A DNA stretch of 60,000 bases from Strigamia acuminata (lineage: Eukaryota > Arthropoda > Chilopoda > Geophilomorpha > Linotaeniidae). Under the pieces are notes generated by a model that saw only the letters and a program-made list of their open reading frames with translations, had not been told where the DNA came from and ran no database searches. The stretch is from positions 9,984,001 through 10,044,000 of the forward strand of contig OX442319.1 in assembly GCA_949358305.1 (NCBI GenBank). The letters are read 5' to 3'. The position numbers were made by a program, and so were the translations under genes. Below, one piece after another: positions 29,581 to 40,339 of this stretch (its first letter is position 1; the number at the start of each line of letters is the position of its first letter).

Positions 29581-29669
29581 AAACGAAAAAGAATAAAATC
29601 AACCGCATTATATTCAGGTACACTTCAATCACCACACACACACAAAACATCACGAAAACCCTTCTAATG

Positions 29670-30495
29670 CATCATGGGGCCCCAGCGCATGGGCCCCCAA
29701 AATTTATATCAATAAAATGCAAGAAAAATAAACATAAAAATGCTTTATTTTTACTCCGAATCGAATTTTTATATTTTTGGTAATTTAAATTGAAATGGGG
29801 CCCCTAGAAATGGTGGGGCCCAAGGCATGGGCCCCACAAATTTATATACTTATTAATAAAATGCAACCAAAATAATTTTGAAAAAAAAGGTTGATTTGAT
29901 TTTTGTATTTTTGAAATGGGGCCCCTATAGAAATCCGGGGCGGTACTCGGGGGGCCCAAAGCAAGGGCCCCACCAATTTATATACTTATTAATAAAATGT
30001 AACCAAAATAAAAATTTAAAAAATGTTTGATTTGATTTGATTTATGTTTTTTTGAAATGGGGCCCCTATAGAAATCCGGGGCGGTACTCGGGGGGCCCAT
30101 GACATGGGCCCCTACCCACAAATAAAAATAAAAATACCAAAATAAAAATTTAAAAAAATGTTTGATTTCATTTAATTTTTGTATTTTTGGAAATGGGACC
30201 CTTAGAAATCGGGGCCCAGGGCATGGGGCCCCAATTTTGTGTTATTAAAATCTAAACAAAATAAATACAAAAAGTTTGGTTCGATTTTTCTATTTCTGGT
30301 AATTTGAACTGCAATGGAGCCCCTATCAATCTGGGGGCCCAAAACATGGGGCCCCCAAATTTATATGAATAAACCAAGGGCCCCCAAATTTATATGAATA
30401 AAATTTAACCAAAATAAAAAATTTAAAAAATGTTTGATTTTATTTTGCTTTTATATTTTGGAAATTGGGCCCCTAGAAGTCTGGGGCCCCATAGG
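29670..30495. repeat. GGGGCCC-rich tandem repeat, units about 130-150 bp
   Basis: About six units carry ATGGGGCCCCTATAGAAATC, CGGGGCGGTACTCGGGGGGC, then GGGCCCCACAAATTTATA and AATAAAATGYAACCAAAATAA. Units in the middle (29,830-30,110) are most alike. The GGGGCCC plus AAATTTAT combination also characterises the intron satellite at 1.3-3.3 kb. Confidence 0.85.
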
Positions 30496-32496
30496 TGACC
30501 ACACATCACTTACTTGAATTGTATATCTCTATCTGATTAAACTCGACGACCGCAATCAGTTTAAAAGCGGCGAGTCCGTCAGTAAACTCGGCTTGTGCGC
30601 ATGTCCGAGTAATCCAATCCCGAAATTAGATACACACGGTATAATGAACCTTTAATATAAGCAAATTAAGTCAATTTGCATTAAAGAAAAAGATAAAAAA
30701 AAATACTTTCTGCTATTTTCGACTTAATTTATATATTTAAGAACCAATTTAAGTCGAAACCGATCGTCAAAATCAAGCCGGTGATTTATACGTGCAATTT
30801 GCGAGCACAGACACAACAAAATGATTGACGGTATTTTGTTCGAGAGTTTAAACATTTATTTCAAACTTTTTCGTTTTTAAGTTGTGTTTAATTTTTATTT
30901 TTATATACAGAATTACCTTAAATAATTTCCTCCAGTTTGATTTATTTCCACTTTAATTGCATACCTTGAAATATTAATGCCTGCAAACGTTGAAAAAAGC
31001 TGCTTCCGCTATTAAAAATAGTAAAAAAAGAAAATAAAAACTAGTTGGAACGTGCGAGTTGACGTTAGACATTCGACGGCGGCGCCATCGCGTGGGAGAA
31101 AAATGAAACGGTATACGGCGCTACTTGACAAATTTGAATTTATTAAACTAACGGTGATAAATTGTTAAAAAATATGTATAATTTATTCATTTTTGACTTT
31201 TAGGTAACCTTGTGTGGTTATATAATCATGCATTTCGTGCGTCTTACAAGTTTTACAACCCAGAACGAAAATTTTATTACTGTAGTTAAGATTGGGGGGT
31301 TGGGGAGGCGAAAAATGTCTAGATGTTAAAACACGCCGTCTACGTTTACGTCCACGCCCCAAAATAATAAAAATTGGAGAAAATGTGAAAGTCCCCGAGA
31401 GAACTCACGTTGCGTCATAATTAAGAGCCGGGTCAAAAGGTTTAATGGACTCGTTGACACTTTCATCGGCCACGTGCAACCAAAATGGCCTTCAATATAT
31501 ATTTTCGCCATTTTCTACCTTTTTTTCAAAACTACGATGGGGATGCGGACCAATCGCATGAATAATCATTTCAGCACTTCAGCGCTTATGTATAATCGTA
31601 TGAAAAGGAGTTGTTAGTGTTGAAGAATGCTTAAACTTAGAAAAACAAAAAAATAAATAAATAAGTAAATAAATATAAAAAAATAAAAAATAAAAAGATA
31701 AATAAAAGTCATGTGACATGCAAAATAATCACTTGGACCTGATTGTGATTGTGATTACTGGAACAATTACTTCAGCGCCTTCTGGGTGTCATTTATGAAA
31801 CACCTGATTGTGAGTAGTTACAGTAACGCCATCTGTCGAACGGAAAAGAAAATACGCAAATATAGATATGGTAACAGCTAACAGGCATATATGGTATTGA
31901 TAAAAGCATTCAAGAAAGGAGATAACAAATAAAACTTCGGAGGTAATTAAATATGAATTCGCATTGTTGCTTGAACAGAGATTTGTGAGAATAAATATTG
32001 CAAACAAACGAAATAGACCCTTCAGTTGGAAAATAACGAATTAATTTTTGGCTGAATTTTTTTTCTTTCTATTTTATAATCACTAAATAGAATAGTTTTC
32101 ATTTTCAATAGACAATATCCGCAATACCGCAGCGCCATCTTCTGAGTGAGTTTAGTACTAGCCAATACTGTTCGAAAATCAAGGTCGCTTGTGTTTACAA
32201 TGGCAAGTTCACTTGTTCTGTTCCGCTTTGTTTGACTTATTTTTTTAAAGTTTTGAAATATTCTTTATAATTTTGGCATTTCGGGGCCCGCGTTGCTGCA
32301 TAAGGGCCCATCTTTGCTCTAATCAATAAAAAAAATGGCAGGTTAATTTTTACGCCAACAGATGGCACAAGCTGTACCGCGCTTGTGCAGTTCTTGTACA
32401 GACATCTCTTATTATCAAGATAGTTTAATATTTATACCATAAAATGTTAATGTCCAATTACCGTCCAATCACAATTCAAAGAGTAAATACAATATG
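30496..32496. other. Gene-poor intergenic DNA with CTCF-like motifs
   Basis: No exon or RNA gene can be supported in this 2 kb. Four CTCF-like sites (AGRTGGC/AGAAGGCGC cores) occur at 31773-31785, 31825-31838, 32130-32144 and 32354-32370. They fit an insulator between the dsx-like gene and the zinc-finger cluster, but this is inferred from motif shape alone. Confidence 0.35.
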
Positions 32497-33201
32497 TCAT
32501 TTAAATGGTTTTTCTTCTGTATGAGTCAATAGTACATGTCTTTTTAAACTACTACTTTTAATACAGGAATAAGCACAAAGATGGCACTTGAATGATTTCT
32601 CTCCCGTGTGGGTTGCCATATGATTTTTCAAACTTCCTTTTTGAATGCAAGAATAATCACACAAATGGCACTTGAATAGTTTTTCTCCAGTGTGAATTTT
32701 CTTGTGAACAGTCAAGTTGGATTTACACGTAAAGGAAAGTGAACATATTTGACATTTGAAAGGCTTTTCACCAGTATGGATTGCAATATGTTTTCTTAAA
32801 CTCCCACTTTGAATACAAGAATAATCACATAAATGGCACTTGAATGGCTTTTCCCCCGTATGAATTGCAATATGTTTTCTTAAATTTCCATTTTGACTAC
32901 AAGAATAATCACATAAATGACACTTGAATGGCTTTTCCCCCGTATGGGTTGCCATATGTTTTTTCAAATTTCCTTTTTGATTGCTAGAAAAATCACATGT
33001 AGGGCACTCGTATGGGGTTTCTCCAGTATGAATTCGCATGTGAGCACTCAGGTTTGATTTACTCCTAAAGGAAACTGAACATATTTGACATTTGAAAGGC
33101 TTTTCACCCGTGTGTTTAAGCATGTGTTGTTCCAAAATCGAATAAACTGAACACGTATAATCGCAAAGATCGCAACTGTAATCCGGATGTTTTCTCTTCA
33201 T
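32497..33201 (-). CDS. C2H2 zinc-finger protein, eight fingers (MKRKHPDY type)
   Basis: The 234-residue protein starts at ATG 33201-33199 (MKRKHPDYSC) and consists of eight C2H2 fingers with TGEKP linkers; the last has an H-x4-H end and a short EEKPFK tail. No KRAB, BTB or ZAD domain is present. Fingers 2 and 6 have an extended FRSKSNL or FTCKSNL helix start, unlike the CHLCAYSC type of the others. It is probably a nuclear DNA-binding protein of a lineage-specific cluster. The ORF is intact, and the upstream 220 bp match the other MKRKHPDY genes. Confidence 0.88.
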   Translation of the reverse strand: MKRKHPDYSCDLCDYTCSVYSILEQHMLKHTGEKPFKCQICSVSFRSKSNLSAHMRIHTGETPYECPTCDFSSNQKGNLKKHMATHTGEKPFKCHLCDYSCSQNGNLRKHIAIHTGEKPFKCHLCDYSCIQSGSLRKHIAIHTGEKPFKCQICSLSFTCKSNLTVHKKIHTGEKLFKCHLCDYSCIQKGSLKNHMATHTGEKSFKCHLCAYSCIKSSSLKRHVLLTHTEEKPFK

Positions 33202-33425
33202 TTTTGATTTAAAAGCAAATGACCGAAATAAATGAACAATAGCGTTGGTGCTGGTACACAGTGATACGAATTAAGTTGTAATAAGTCTAGGTGGCTTCTT
33301 AAGTAGTCGATTTCATTCTACGTCGATTAGGCGTAACTAAATGAACGCATTGGCGACGTCGCATGGTTTCATTCATTCAATAAATACGTCGTCGGTACGA
33401 TTCATTAGAAACAAATTGACAACAT
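33202..33425 (-). promoter_or_regulatory. Conserved upstream module of MKRKHPDY-type zinc-finger genes (copy 1)
   Basis: On the minus strand it contains GCGACGTCGCCAATGCGTTC, CTTAAGAAGCCACCTAG and TATCACTGTGTACCAGCACC before the ATG. Versions lie upstream of the genes at 36594, 39561 and 42590. Conservation outside the coding region suggests promoter or 5' UTR, or simply recent duplication. Confidence 0.55.
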
Positions 33426-33579
33426 ATGAAGTAAAATGAAACGAAATGTGTTGTTCCAAATACGAATAACGTGAGCCCGAATAATCACACAGATTGCAAC
33501 TGTAATCCTCACAATCGCTCGCAGCCACTTCTCCCTCCATTTTTGACTGAATTTGCGCCGATTTATCACTTGATAGCAC
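33373..33579 (-). pseudogene. Zinc-finger gene truncated by a recombination junction
   Basis: The start (MLSSDKSAQ, then CEDYSC and CNLCDYSGS) matches the 41.0-kb copy through the first finger as far as the first zinc-binding His (LEQH). The frame then enters, at about 33446, sequence homologous to the upstream module of the neighbouring gene (compare 39750-39800). Everything after finger 1 is missing. A deletion or unequal exchange between a coding region and a promoter region explains it. The resulting 68-codon frame is unlikely to work. Confidence 0.75.
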
Positions 33580-33839
33580 CGAAAATAAACTTATTCTGAA
33601 ATTAATACAGTCAAATAGATAAAATCAGGAAGTTGATTGGTAAAATCATGTTATTGGAGTAATTATGAGATACGAAGTTACGTACACGAAACTACATTGG
33701 TTCGAAGTGAAGTCGATGAATTAGGCCTAACGATTGCGCCGAACGTCTATAAATAAAAAATAAAAACTTATTTCAGTACCAAAAAACGTAATTAATAGTT
33801 TTTTCTTTACCTTTAAAAATCACCTGCTTCCATTTCAGT

Positions 33840-34060
33840 GTTTAGATACTTTGTTGTCTTATAAACTGGTAGGAACGAAAAACGGTGATACATCCAAATT
33901 CAACAACATAAAGATAACGGTGGTTGCCATAAAAACCGATATGTAGGCATTATGGGTAGAGCTAGAATGACTAAACGGACGATGCCACCTCTTGAGCACA
34001 TATTGAGACGATGGTAATATTTCAGCAGTAAATGTGGAATTTATATGAAAATAGTACACA
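33840..34060 (-). promoter_or_regulatory. Conserved upstream module of CNLCDYSGS-type zinc-finger genes
   Basis: It closely matches 41335-41570 and, over the ATTATGGGTAG part, 22700-22800. It lies 260-480 bp upstream of the relevant start codons. Confidence 0.5.
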
Positions 34061-34389
34061 TCACTGTGGTGTATATACTAGTATTACAAAGCGTGCATCA
34101 TATTTCTGCGTAAATAAAGTATGATATTGTATTTTATTCTCTTTGCTCACTTTGAGTAAAGAGAGCAACTTTTCCAGCACAGCCCAAAGTGGTTTAATCC
34201 TTTGCTGTTGCATCTTTTGATGTCACAAATGGGTGCAAGCTGTGGGAAAGGTTTTTCTCCCTTCTGCTTGTGCCTGCCCTGAGATTTGCGTGCAGCTGTT
34301 AAGCGGTTGCTTGCAAACAACCAATTTTAGGATTCCGTGCAGCTTTCTGATCAGATTTCAGCCTGGGTCAAACACTTGAATTGTTAAAT

Positions 34390-34490
34390 GTTTATTTAAA
34401 TCCTCACTTCGAGTCGAAGAGAAGGCAATTACATGCTTTTTCAAAATTCCCATTTCGATTGCAAGATAAAGCAGAAGTTTTTTTTTGTGT
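34390..34490 (-). pseudogene. Zinc-finger fragment
   Basis: Short pieces of the LKKH/KHL-type finger codons survive on the minus strand, but the frame is not continuous. The flanking 34.13-34.37 kb matches 41.62-41.80 kb, so this is part of a duplicated segment. Confidence 0.4.
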
Positions 34491-34627
34491 AACGAGAAAT
34501 ATATACAAACACAGCAAGCAGCAGGTTTTGATTTGTGGATGAAAGAAATTGAAAGAAATTTTTTGATTTAAAAACAAAAATTAAAATTAGAATTACAGAA
34601 TTATGAACTTAATGAACAATGTGATTT

Positions 34628-35032
34628 TTACTTTGTATGCTTTGTTAAATGTTTTGTCAAAGTATCATTTCGACAACTAGTATAAGCACACAAATGGCAC
34701 TTGAATGGTTTTTCTCCAGTATGGGTTAATAAATGTCTTTTTAGAGTTCCACTTTGTATACAGGAATAATCACATAAATGGCACTTGAATGGTTTTTCTG
34801 CAGTATGGGTTACAATATGCTTTCTTAATTCTCCCTTTTGAATACAGGAATAAGCACACAAATGACACTTGAATAGCTTTTCTCCTAAATGTATTACTAA
34901 ATGTTTTTTTAAATTACTACTAAAACAAAAAGCACACAAATGACACTTGTAAGGTTTTTCTCTCGTGTGAATTCGCATGTGGACCGTTAGGCTTGAGTTA
35001 GTCCTAAAGGAATGTGAACATTCAACGTTCAA
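34628..35032 (-). pseudogene. 5'-truncated C2H2 zinc-finger gene
   Basis: Homology to the 42-kb gene begins abruptly inside finger 2 (at about 35020), with no upstream ATG or finger 1. Three or more fingers remain in frame, to the stop TAA at 34630-34628. One finger (CHLCAFCFSSNL) has lost residues between Cys and His and cannot fold normally. It ends TKHLTKHTK, probably the ancestral C-terminus of this subfamily. Confidence 0.7.
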
Positions 35033-36029
35033 AAACGGATTTGTTCGTGAGAGGAGTGCAAAATCCCTTACCGATTTTAAAAGTGTTCCGAATACTCCTC
35101 TTTAAGAAATACGTTTTATATTAGAATACATTTGAAAGCCGATTTATTGAATCTAATATTACTTCTCTGGGTTTGCACATCAGTCCCCATTTGCAACCAC
35201 ACAGAAATCTCCCACCGCATGTTTCCTTATCATCACGCAATTTCACACACCTGAAACGACAAACAACACGAATAATTATTGAACAACCATCGAGGCAAGC
35301 GATTACTTTTTTACTATTCCAAATTTCTTACAGCATTCATCGGTTGTGCAGTCCTTAAATGTGTTGCATGAGTTTGCAGCAACAAAACCACACTAAAATA
35401 GTATTTGAAAGCTATAAAAACAAATATACTCAATTTCCAGGAAGGTTACACTCACGCAAAGTGCTAAATATGTAATAAATAAGATGTAATCCATGAAGGT
35501 TTACAATCAAATGAGTGGCAGTACTGTGATAAACGAATTGATGAATGATGATTTTATAGACGTAAAACAAATCAAAAGGAATACATTTTATAATTTTTTT
35601 TTTACTATTGTTCTGTCTATAAAGTTCCAAATGTGTTTTTTTTATGGTTATTGGTTAGCTGAGAAATGAAAGGGTTATCGTCTGAGATATCTAATTTCAT
35701 ACAATTTGTATAACACCGTTTGGTTGCTGAAAAAATAAAAAATAAATGCATTTAGAGGTGGAATATTGAATGTATTTCACAATCCAAAGTTGAGCAGATG
35801 ATTTTACACGCTAACAAGTAAGTTTTATGGTTTGTTGCGTCTGTTTACATTTTTTTGGCATTTTTTTTTATCATTGTTTGGTGTTTTAATTTTTAATTTA
35901 TTTCTTTTTTAATCAAGTACATCCCTGGGACACAAGTTCAGACGTTTCTAATTTTCTTTTCGTTCACAGTTTTATATTTTATACAGATATACGTAGCAGT
36001 AATAAGTATTACAATTTGTATTAGTACGA
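35033..36029. other. Intergenic DNA
   Basis: No gene is supported; AT-rich sequence with scattered short frames only. Confidence 0.5.
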
Positions 36030-36593
36030 AGCTCACGTTTATTTAATTAAAATAACCAAAAACAAAATTATAATTAGACAATCTGTTGTAGTTTACAATT
36101 CGTAAGCCTGACACAAGTAACATGGCAAAAACTGTTGCCTTTAAACCAATCGCCATTAGTGTGTGCTAGTACTGCACTAAATGTATTCTTGGTGCTCGGA
36201 GACAACAATTAACGATGCGGACATTGTTAAGTCAAAAATACGGGTGGACTTTTAATATGCAACAAATACAGAGAGCGCTGTAAGTGTGAAATATATAGAA
36301 CGAGTTTATGTTTATTTAAATTTTCTACGTTCTCTTTTCTAATATTGGTTCCACGGTTGGTACCAAAGATGGAGAACTAAATTCAACCACAACGTAGCTA
36401 CGATATATTTATTAAATCAACCAAACCATGCGACGTCGTCAATGCGTTCAAATAGATACGCCTAAACGACGTAGAATAAAATCGACTAGTACTTAAGAAG
36501 CCACCTGAACTTATTCCAACTTAATTCGTATCACTGTGTACTAGCACCAGCGCTACTGTTCGTTTAGTTCGGTCATTTCCTTTTAAATCAAAA
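36030..36593 (+). promoter_or_regulatory. Upstream region of the plus-strand zinc-finger gene, inverted copy of 42.59-43.12 kb
   Basis: The order of conserved motifs (GCCTGACACAAGTAACATGG, GTGTGCTAGTACTGCACTAA, GACAACAATTAACGATGCGG, AGAGCGCTGTAAGTGTGAAA, ACCATGCGACGTCGTCAATG, ACTGTGTACTAGCACCAGCG) is the exact mirror of 42591-43115. The gene and its 5' region were thus copied in opposite orientation. Confidence 0.7.
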
Positions 36594-37280
36594 ATGAAGA
36601 GAAAACATCCGGATTACAGTTGCAATCTGTGCGATTATACGTGTTCATTTTATTCGCGTTTGGAACAACACATGCTTAAACACACGGGTGAAAAGCCTTT
36701 CAAATGTGATTTATGTTCACATTCCTTTACGGCTAATTCAAGCCTAACGGTCCACATGCGAATTCACACGGGAGAAAAACCTTACAAGTGCCATTTGTGT
36801 GCTTATTCTTGCAATCGAAAATCAAATTTAAAAAATCATGTGGGAACTCACACGGGGGAAAAGCCATTCAAGTGCCATTTGTGTGCTTTTTCCTGCATTG
36901 CTAGTGGCAGTTTAAAACATCATGTAGCGACCCATACTGGAGAAAAACCGTTCAAGTGCCATTTGTGTGCTTATTCCTGTATTCAAAGTAGTCATTTAAA
37001 AAAGCATTTGTTAACCCATGGTGGAGAAAAACCATTCAAGTGCCATCTTTGTGCTTATTCCTGTATTGAAAAAGCACAGTTGAAAAATCATATTGCAAAT
37101 CACAACGGAGAAAAGCCATTCAAGTGCCATTTATGTGATTATGCTACCAGTCTAAGTGGAAATCTAAAAAGACATGTATTGACTCATACTGGAAAAAAGC
37201 CATTCAAATGCCACTTGTGCACTTATTCCAGTACTACCAGTTCGAATTTAAAAAAACACTTGAAAATCCATGCTGAATAA
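36594..37280 (+). CDS. C2H2 zinc-finger protein, eight fingers (MKRKHPDY type)
   Basis: The 228-residue ORF starts at ATG 36594-36596 in good context (CAAAAATGAAG) and ends at TAA. It has eight complete fingers with TGEKP or closely related linkers (GGEKP, NGEKP, TGKKP). The extended finger 2 (CSHSFTANSSL) matches the 34.6- and 42-kb copies. It is the only plus-strand member of the cluster. No effector domain is present. Confidence 0.88.
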   Translation: MKRKHPDYSCNLCDYTCSFYSRLEQHMLKHTGEKPFKCDLCSHSFTANSSLTVHMRIHTGEKPYKCHLCAYSCNRKSNLKNHVGTHTGEKPFKCHLCAFSCIASGSLKHHVATHTGEKPFKCHLCAYSCIQSSHLKKHLLTHGGEKPFKCHLCAYSCIEKAQLKNHIANHNGEKPFKCHLCDYATSLSGNLKRHVLTHTGKKPFKCHLCTYSSTTSSNLKKHLKIHAE

Positions 37281-37914
37281 AAATCATTCATGTGCTGTTG
37301 GTGTGTTCATTTCTGCGCACTTTTTCTTGCATACACGATTAAATGCATTTTTATTTCGTTTAAAAGGTTTCAAAGTTTCTAAACACAAAATTTTTAACTG
37401 ATATTCATTCTGAATGGTTTCCGAATTAGATCCACAAAAATGATTTCTGAAATAATAAATAAATTGTCCATAAATGTGAAATAAATAGAACGAGTTTGTG
37501 TTTATTTAATTTCTCTACGTTCTCTATTCTAATAATGGTTCCACAGTTGGTTCCAAGGATGGAGAATTAATTTCAAGCACTTCCCGTACAAAATCTGCGG
37601 CCACTCTCAAAGATTTTAAACATTACACATTTCTCTCAATTAATTATTATTAACTCGGTTTACTAAGAAATAATTTCTGCAACGTTAAACATGTCAACAC
37701 ACAGTGGATAAGGTCAAAGATTAACCAGCAAGTAATATATTCGATAAATCAATACAGTCACAGCAGATAGTTGGATAAACTATAATATATTTATTCAGTC
37801 AAAATCAATCAAAATTTACAAAAATCAAGCTTTAAATCATGATGATATTACATTTCTATTTGCAATGACAGAATTTACAAGAATGACGTAATGTAAATGT
37901 TATTTGATTAAGTT
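37281..37914. other. Intergenic DNA
   Basis: Nothing coding is seen. The segment GAAATAAATAGAACGAGTTTGTG...ACGTTCTCTATTCTAATAATGG (about 37480-37570) is another diverged copy of the zinc-finger upstream region (compare 36290-36375). Confidence 0.5.
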
Positions 37915-38275
37915 TTTACATGTCTAGTCAAATTACTCTAACTGGCACAAGAAAAATTACATAAATGGCAAGGAAATAGCTTTTATCCAGTATGATTTGT
38001 CAAATTTCTTCTTAAATTTCCACTTTAACTACAGGCATAATGTTTATCTTGTTGTCCTCAGTAAAAACGCATGGGGCTGCCATCACATAAGTGACATGTG
38101 AATGGTTTTTCTCTAGTGTGTCTCACTAAATGATTTCTCAAAGTCCAATTCCGGCTACAACAAAAAGCGCAAAAATGACACTTGAGTGGCTTTTCCCCAG
38201 TATGCGTTTTTACATGCGCTTCTAAAGTTCCATTTTGGGCACTGGAATAAGCACACAAATAAGCACACAGCGCTT
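37915..38275 (-). pseudogene. Degenerate C2H2 zinc-finger remnant
   Basis: Three to four finger codon sets are visible on the minus strand. The 38058-38258 part keeps two good fingers (related to the 40.3-kb gene: CSRNWTLRNHL). The downstream part (37915-38040) has lost its frame and several Cys/His codons. Confidence 0.65.
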
Positions 38276-38691
38276 AAAATGAATCTTTTTTTAATTTATT
38301 TTTATTAAAATGTGTGGAATGACCTGTTCTAGGGCTTGACGAAACCCAAATTTTAATTTTTTTTTATGGTTAATTGATTTTTGGAAAAAACACACAAAAT
38401 TACACAAACCGGAAGTTGAAACACACACACACACACAAACGTTCAAGTCAAGTTAAATAAAAGCCTTTAATAAAAGCCTTTAAAAATACCTAAAACATTG
38501 AAAAATTAAAAAAATCGAACGAAAAACATCGGGATGAAAAAACAAACGTGTGCCTGGCGTAGAAATTAGACTGGGGATTGGTCTATCCGTAGCCTATAAG
38601 TGGTGTGGAAAATGTTTGATTGAGAAATTAGACAAAGCCTTAAGTTAGCAACATTTATTGGACTGTTATAATTTATTGTTTGCAACAATAA
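38276..38691. other. Intergenic DNA
   Basis: No gene. The 3' flank TGGACTGTTATAATTTATTG (about 38661) matches the flank of the fragment at 41960. Confidence 0.5.
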
Positions 38692-39561
38692 TTAGGAACA
38701 TGGTTTTTCATCTGTATGTTTTGTTAAATGTTTTTTCAAAGTAACATTACATTTACAAGAATAAGCACACAAATGGCACTTGAACAGTTTTTTTCCAGTA
38801 TGGGCTGCAAGATGAGTTTTTAAATTCCCACTTTGATTGCAGGAATAAGCACATAAATGGCACTTGAACGGTTTTTCTCCAGTATGAATTGCAAAATGTT
38901 TTCTTAAATCCCCACTTGTAATACACGAATAAGCACACAAATGGCACTTGAACAGTTTTTCTCCAGTATGGGTCGCTAAATGCACTTTTAAATTACTACT
39001 TTTAATACTGGAATAAGCACAAAGATGGCATTTAAATGTTTTTTCTCCTGAATGTATTGCTAAATGTGTTCTTAAATTTGAACTAGTGCTGCAGGAAAAA
39101 GAACACAAATGGCACTTGAATGGTTTTTCTCCAGTATGGGTTGCTAAATGCATTTTTAAATTACTACTTTGAGCACAAGAATAAGCACACAAATGGCACT
39201 TGTATGGTTTATCTCCAGTATGGGTTGCTAAATGCACTTTTAAATTACTACTTTGAATGCAAGAATAAGCACAAAGATGGCATTTGAAAGTTTTTTCTCC
39301 AGTATGGGTCGCTACATGAAGTTTTAAACTCCTACTAACACTACAGGAATAAGCACACAAATGGCACTTGAACGGCTTATCTCCAGTGTGAATTCGCATG
39401 TGATCAGCCAGGTTTGATTTACTTCTAAAGGAAACTGAACATATTTGACATTCGAAAGGCTTTTCACCCGTGTGGATAAGCATGTGTTGTTGCAAACGCG
39501 AATAAACTGAACACGTATAATCGCACAGATCGCAACTGTAATCCGGATGTTTTCTCTTCAT
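38692..39561 (-). CDS. C2H2 zinc-finger protein, ten fingers (MKRKHPDY type)
   Basis: I choose ATG 39561-39559 (MKRKHPDYSC), because all paralogues share this start; the open frame extends 13 codons further but those match untranslated sequence elsewhere. The 289-residue protein has ten C2H2 fingers with TGEKP, TGDKP, SGEKT or TGKKL linkers. Several neighbouring fingers are nearly identical (SSNLKVHLATH, SSNLKMHLATH), showing internal finger duplication. The last finger ends in the subfamily's usual LTKHT. It is the longest intact member here. Confidence 0.88.
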   Translation of the reverse strand: MKRKHPDYSCDLCDYTCSVYSRLQQHMLIHTGEKPFECQICSVSFRSKSNLADHMRIHTGDKPFKCHLCAYSCSVSRSLKLHVATHTGEKTFKCHLCAYSCIQSSNLKVHLATHTGDKPYKCHLCAYSCAQSSNLKMHLATHTGEKPFKCHLCSFSCSTSSNLRTHLAIHSGEKTFKCHLCAYSSIKSSNLKVHLATHTGEKLFKCHLCAYSCITSGDLRKHFAIHTGEKPFKCHLCAYSCNQSGNLKTHLAAHTGKKLFKCHLCAYSCKCNVTLKKHLTKHTDEKPCS

Positions 39562-39795
39562 TTTTGATTCTAGAAGCAGATGACCGAAATAAACGAACAA
39601 TAGCGTTGGTGCTGGTACACAGTGATAACGAATTAAGTTGGAATATGTTTAGATGGCGTCTTAAGTAGTGGATCTCATTCTACGACGCTTAGGCGTATCT
39701 AAATGAATGCATTCACGACGTACGCATGGTTTGATTCATTTAATAAATACGTTGTCGCTACGTTTTATTAGAAACAAATTGACGGCATATGAAAT
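39562..39795 (-). promoter_or_regulatory. Conserved upstream module of MKRKHPDY-type genes (copy 3)
   Basis: Same motif order as 33202-33425, with minor changes. Confidence 0.5.
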
Positions 39796-40339
39796 AAAAC
39801 GAAACAAAATGTAAGCGTGACGTTCACAAACAATTTTATTTCAGAAATTTCAGAAATTTCGTGAAATAAAATTTCTTTTAGTTGTGACATTCTTTCAATA
39901 TTAAATCCCGATGACCCGCTACATTCTATTTATGAAAACAATAGTCTGGATCACAGCCAAGTGGCCGAACCTAATAACTTGTTCAACTTTGGATGCGCCG
40001 ATCATTCCCATGAGTATAGCGTGCAACACCATAATGTTTTTTTTTTTTTATAAAAAAAATTATTTCAATTAAATTTTTATAGAATATAAACCATTAAAAT
40101 CAAAATAAATATCAGTTTTCTTTGTATTTATGAGTACAATAAAAGCTGTTTACATATCTGTTTTTAACTATATCACAGGAGACAGGAATAACACATTTTG
40201 TTAAAAGAATGAAATATGATTAATAGAAAATTAATAGAAATAGTATTAGGTAATTAAATTCAAAGAAGACCACATTGATACCGATTTGTAAAAATGAAAA
40301 TAATTCCACAACAAATAAAAATAAATTTAAAATATATTT
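39796..40339. other. Intergenic DNA
   Basis: AT-rich; no gene or repeat of note. Confidence 0.5.
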
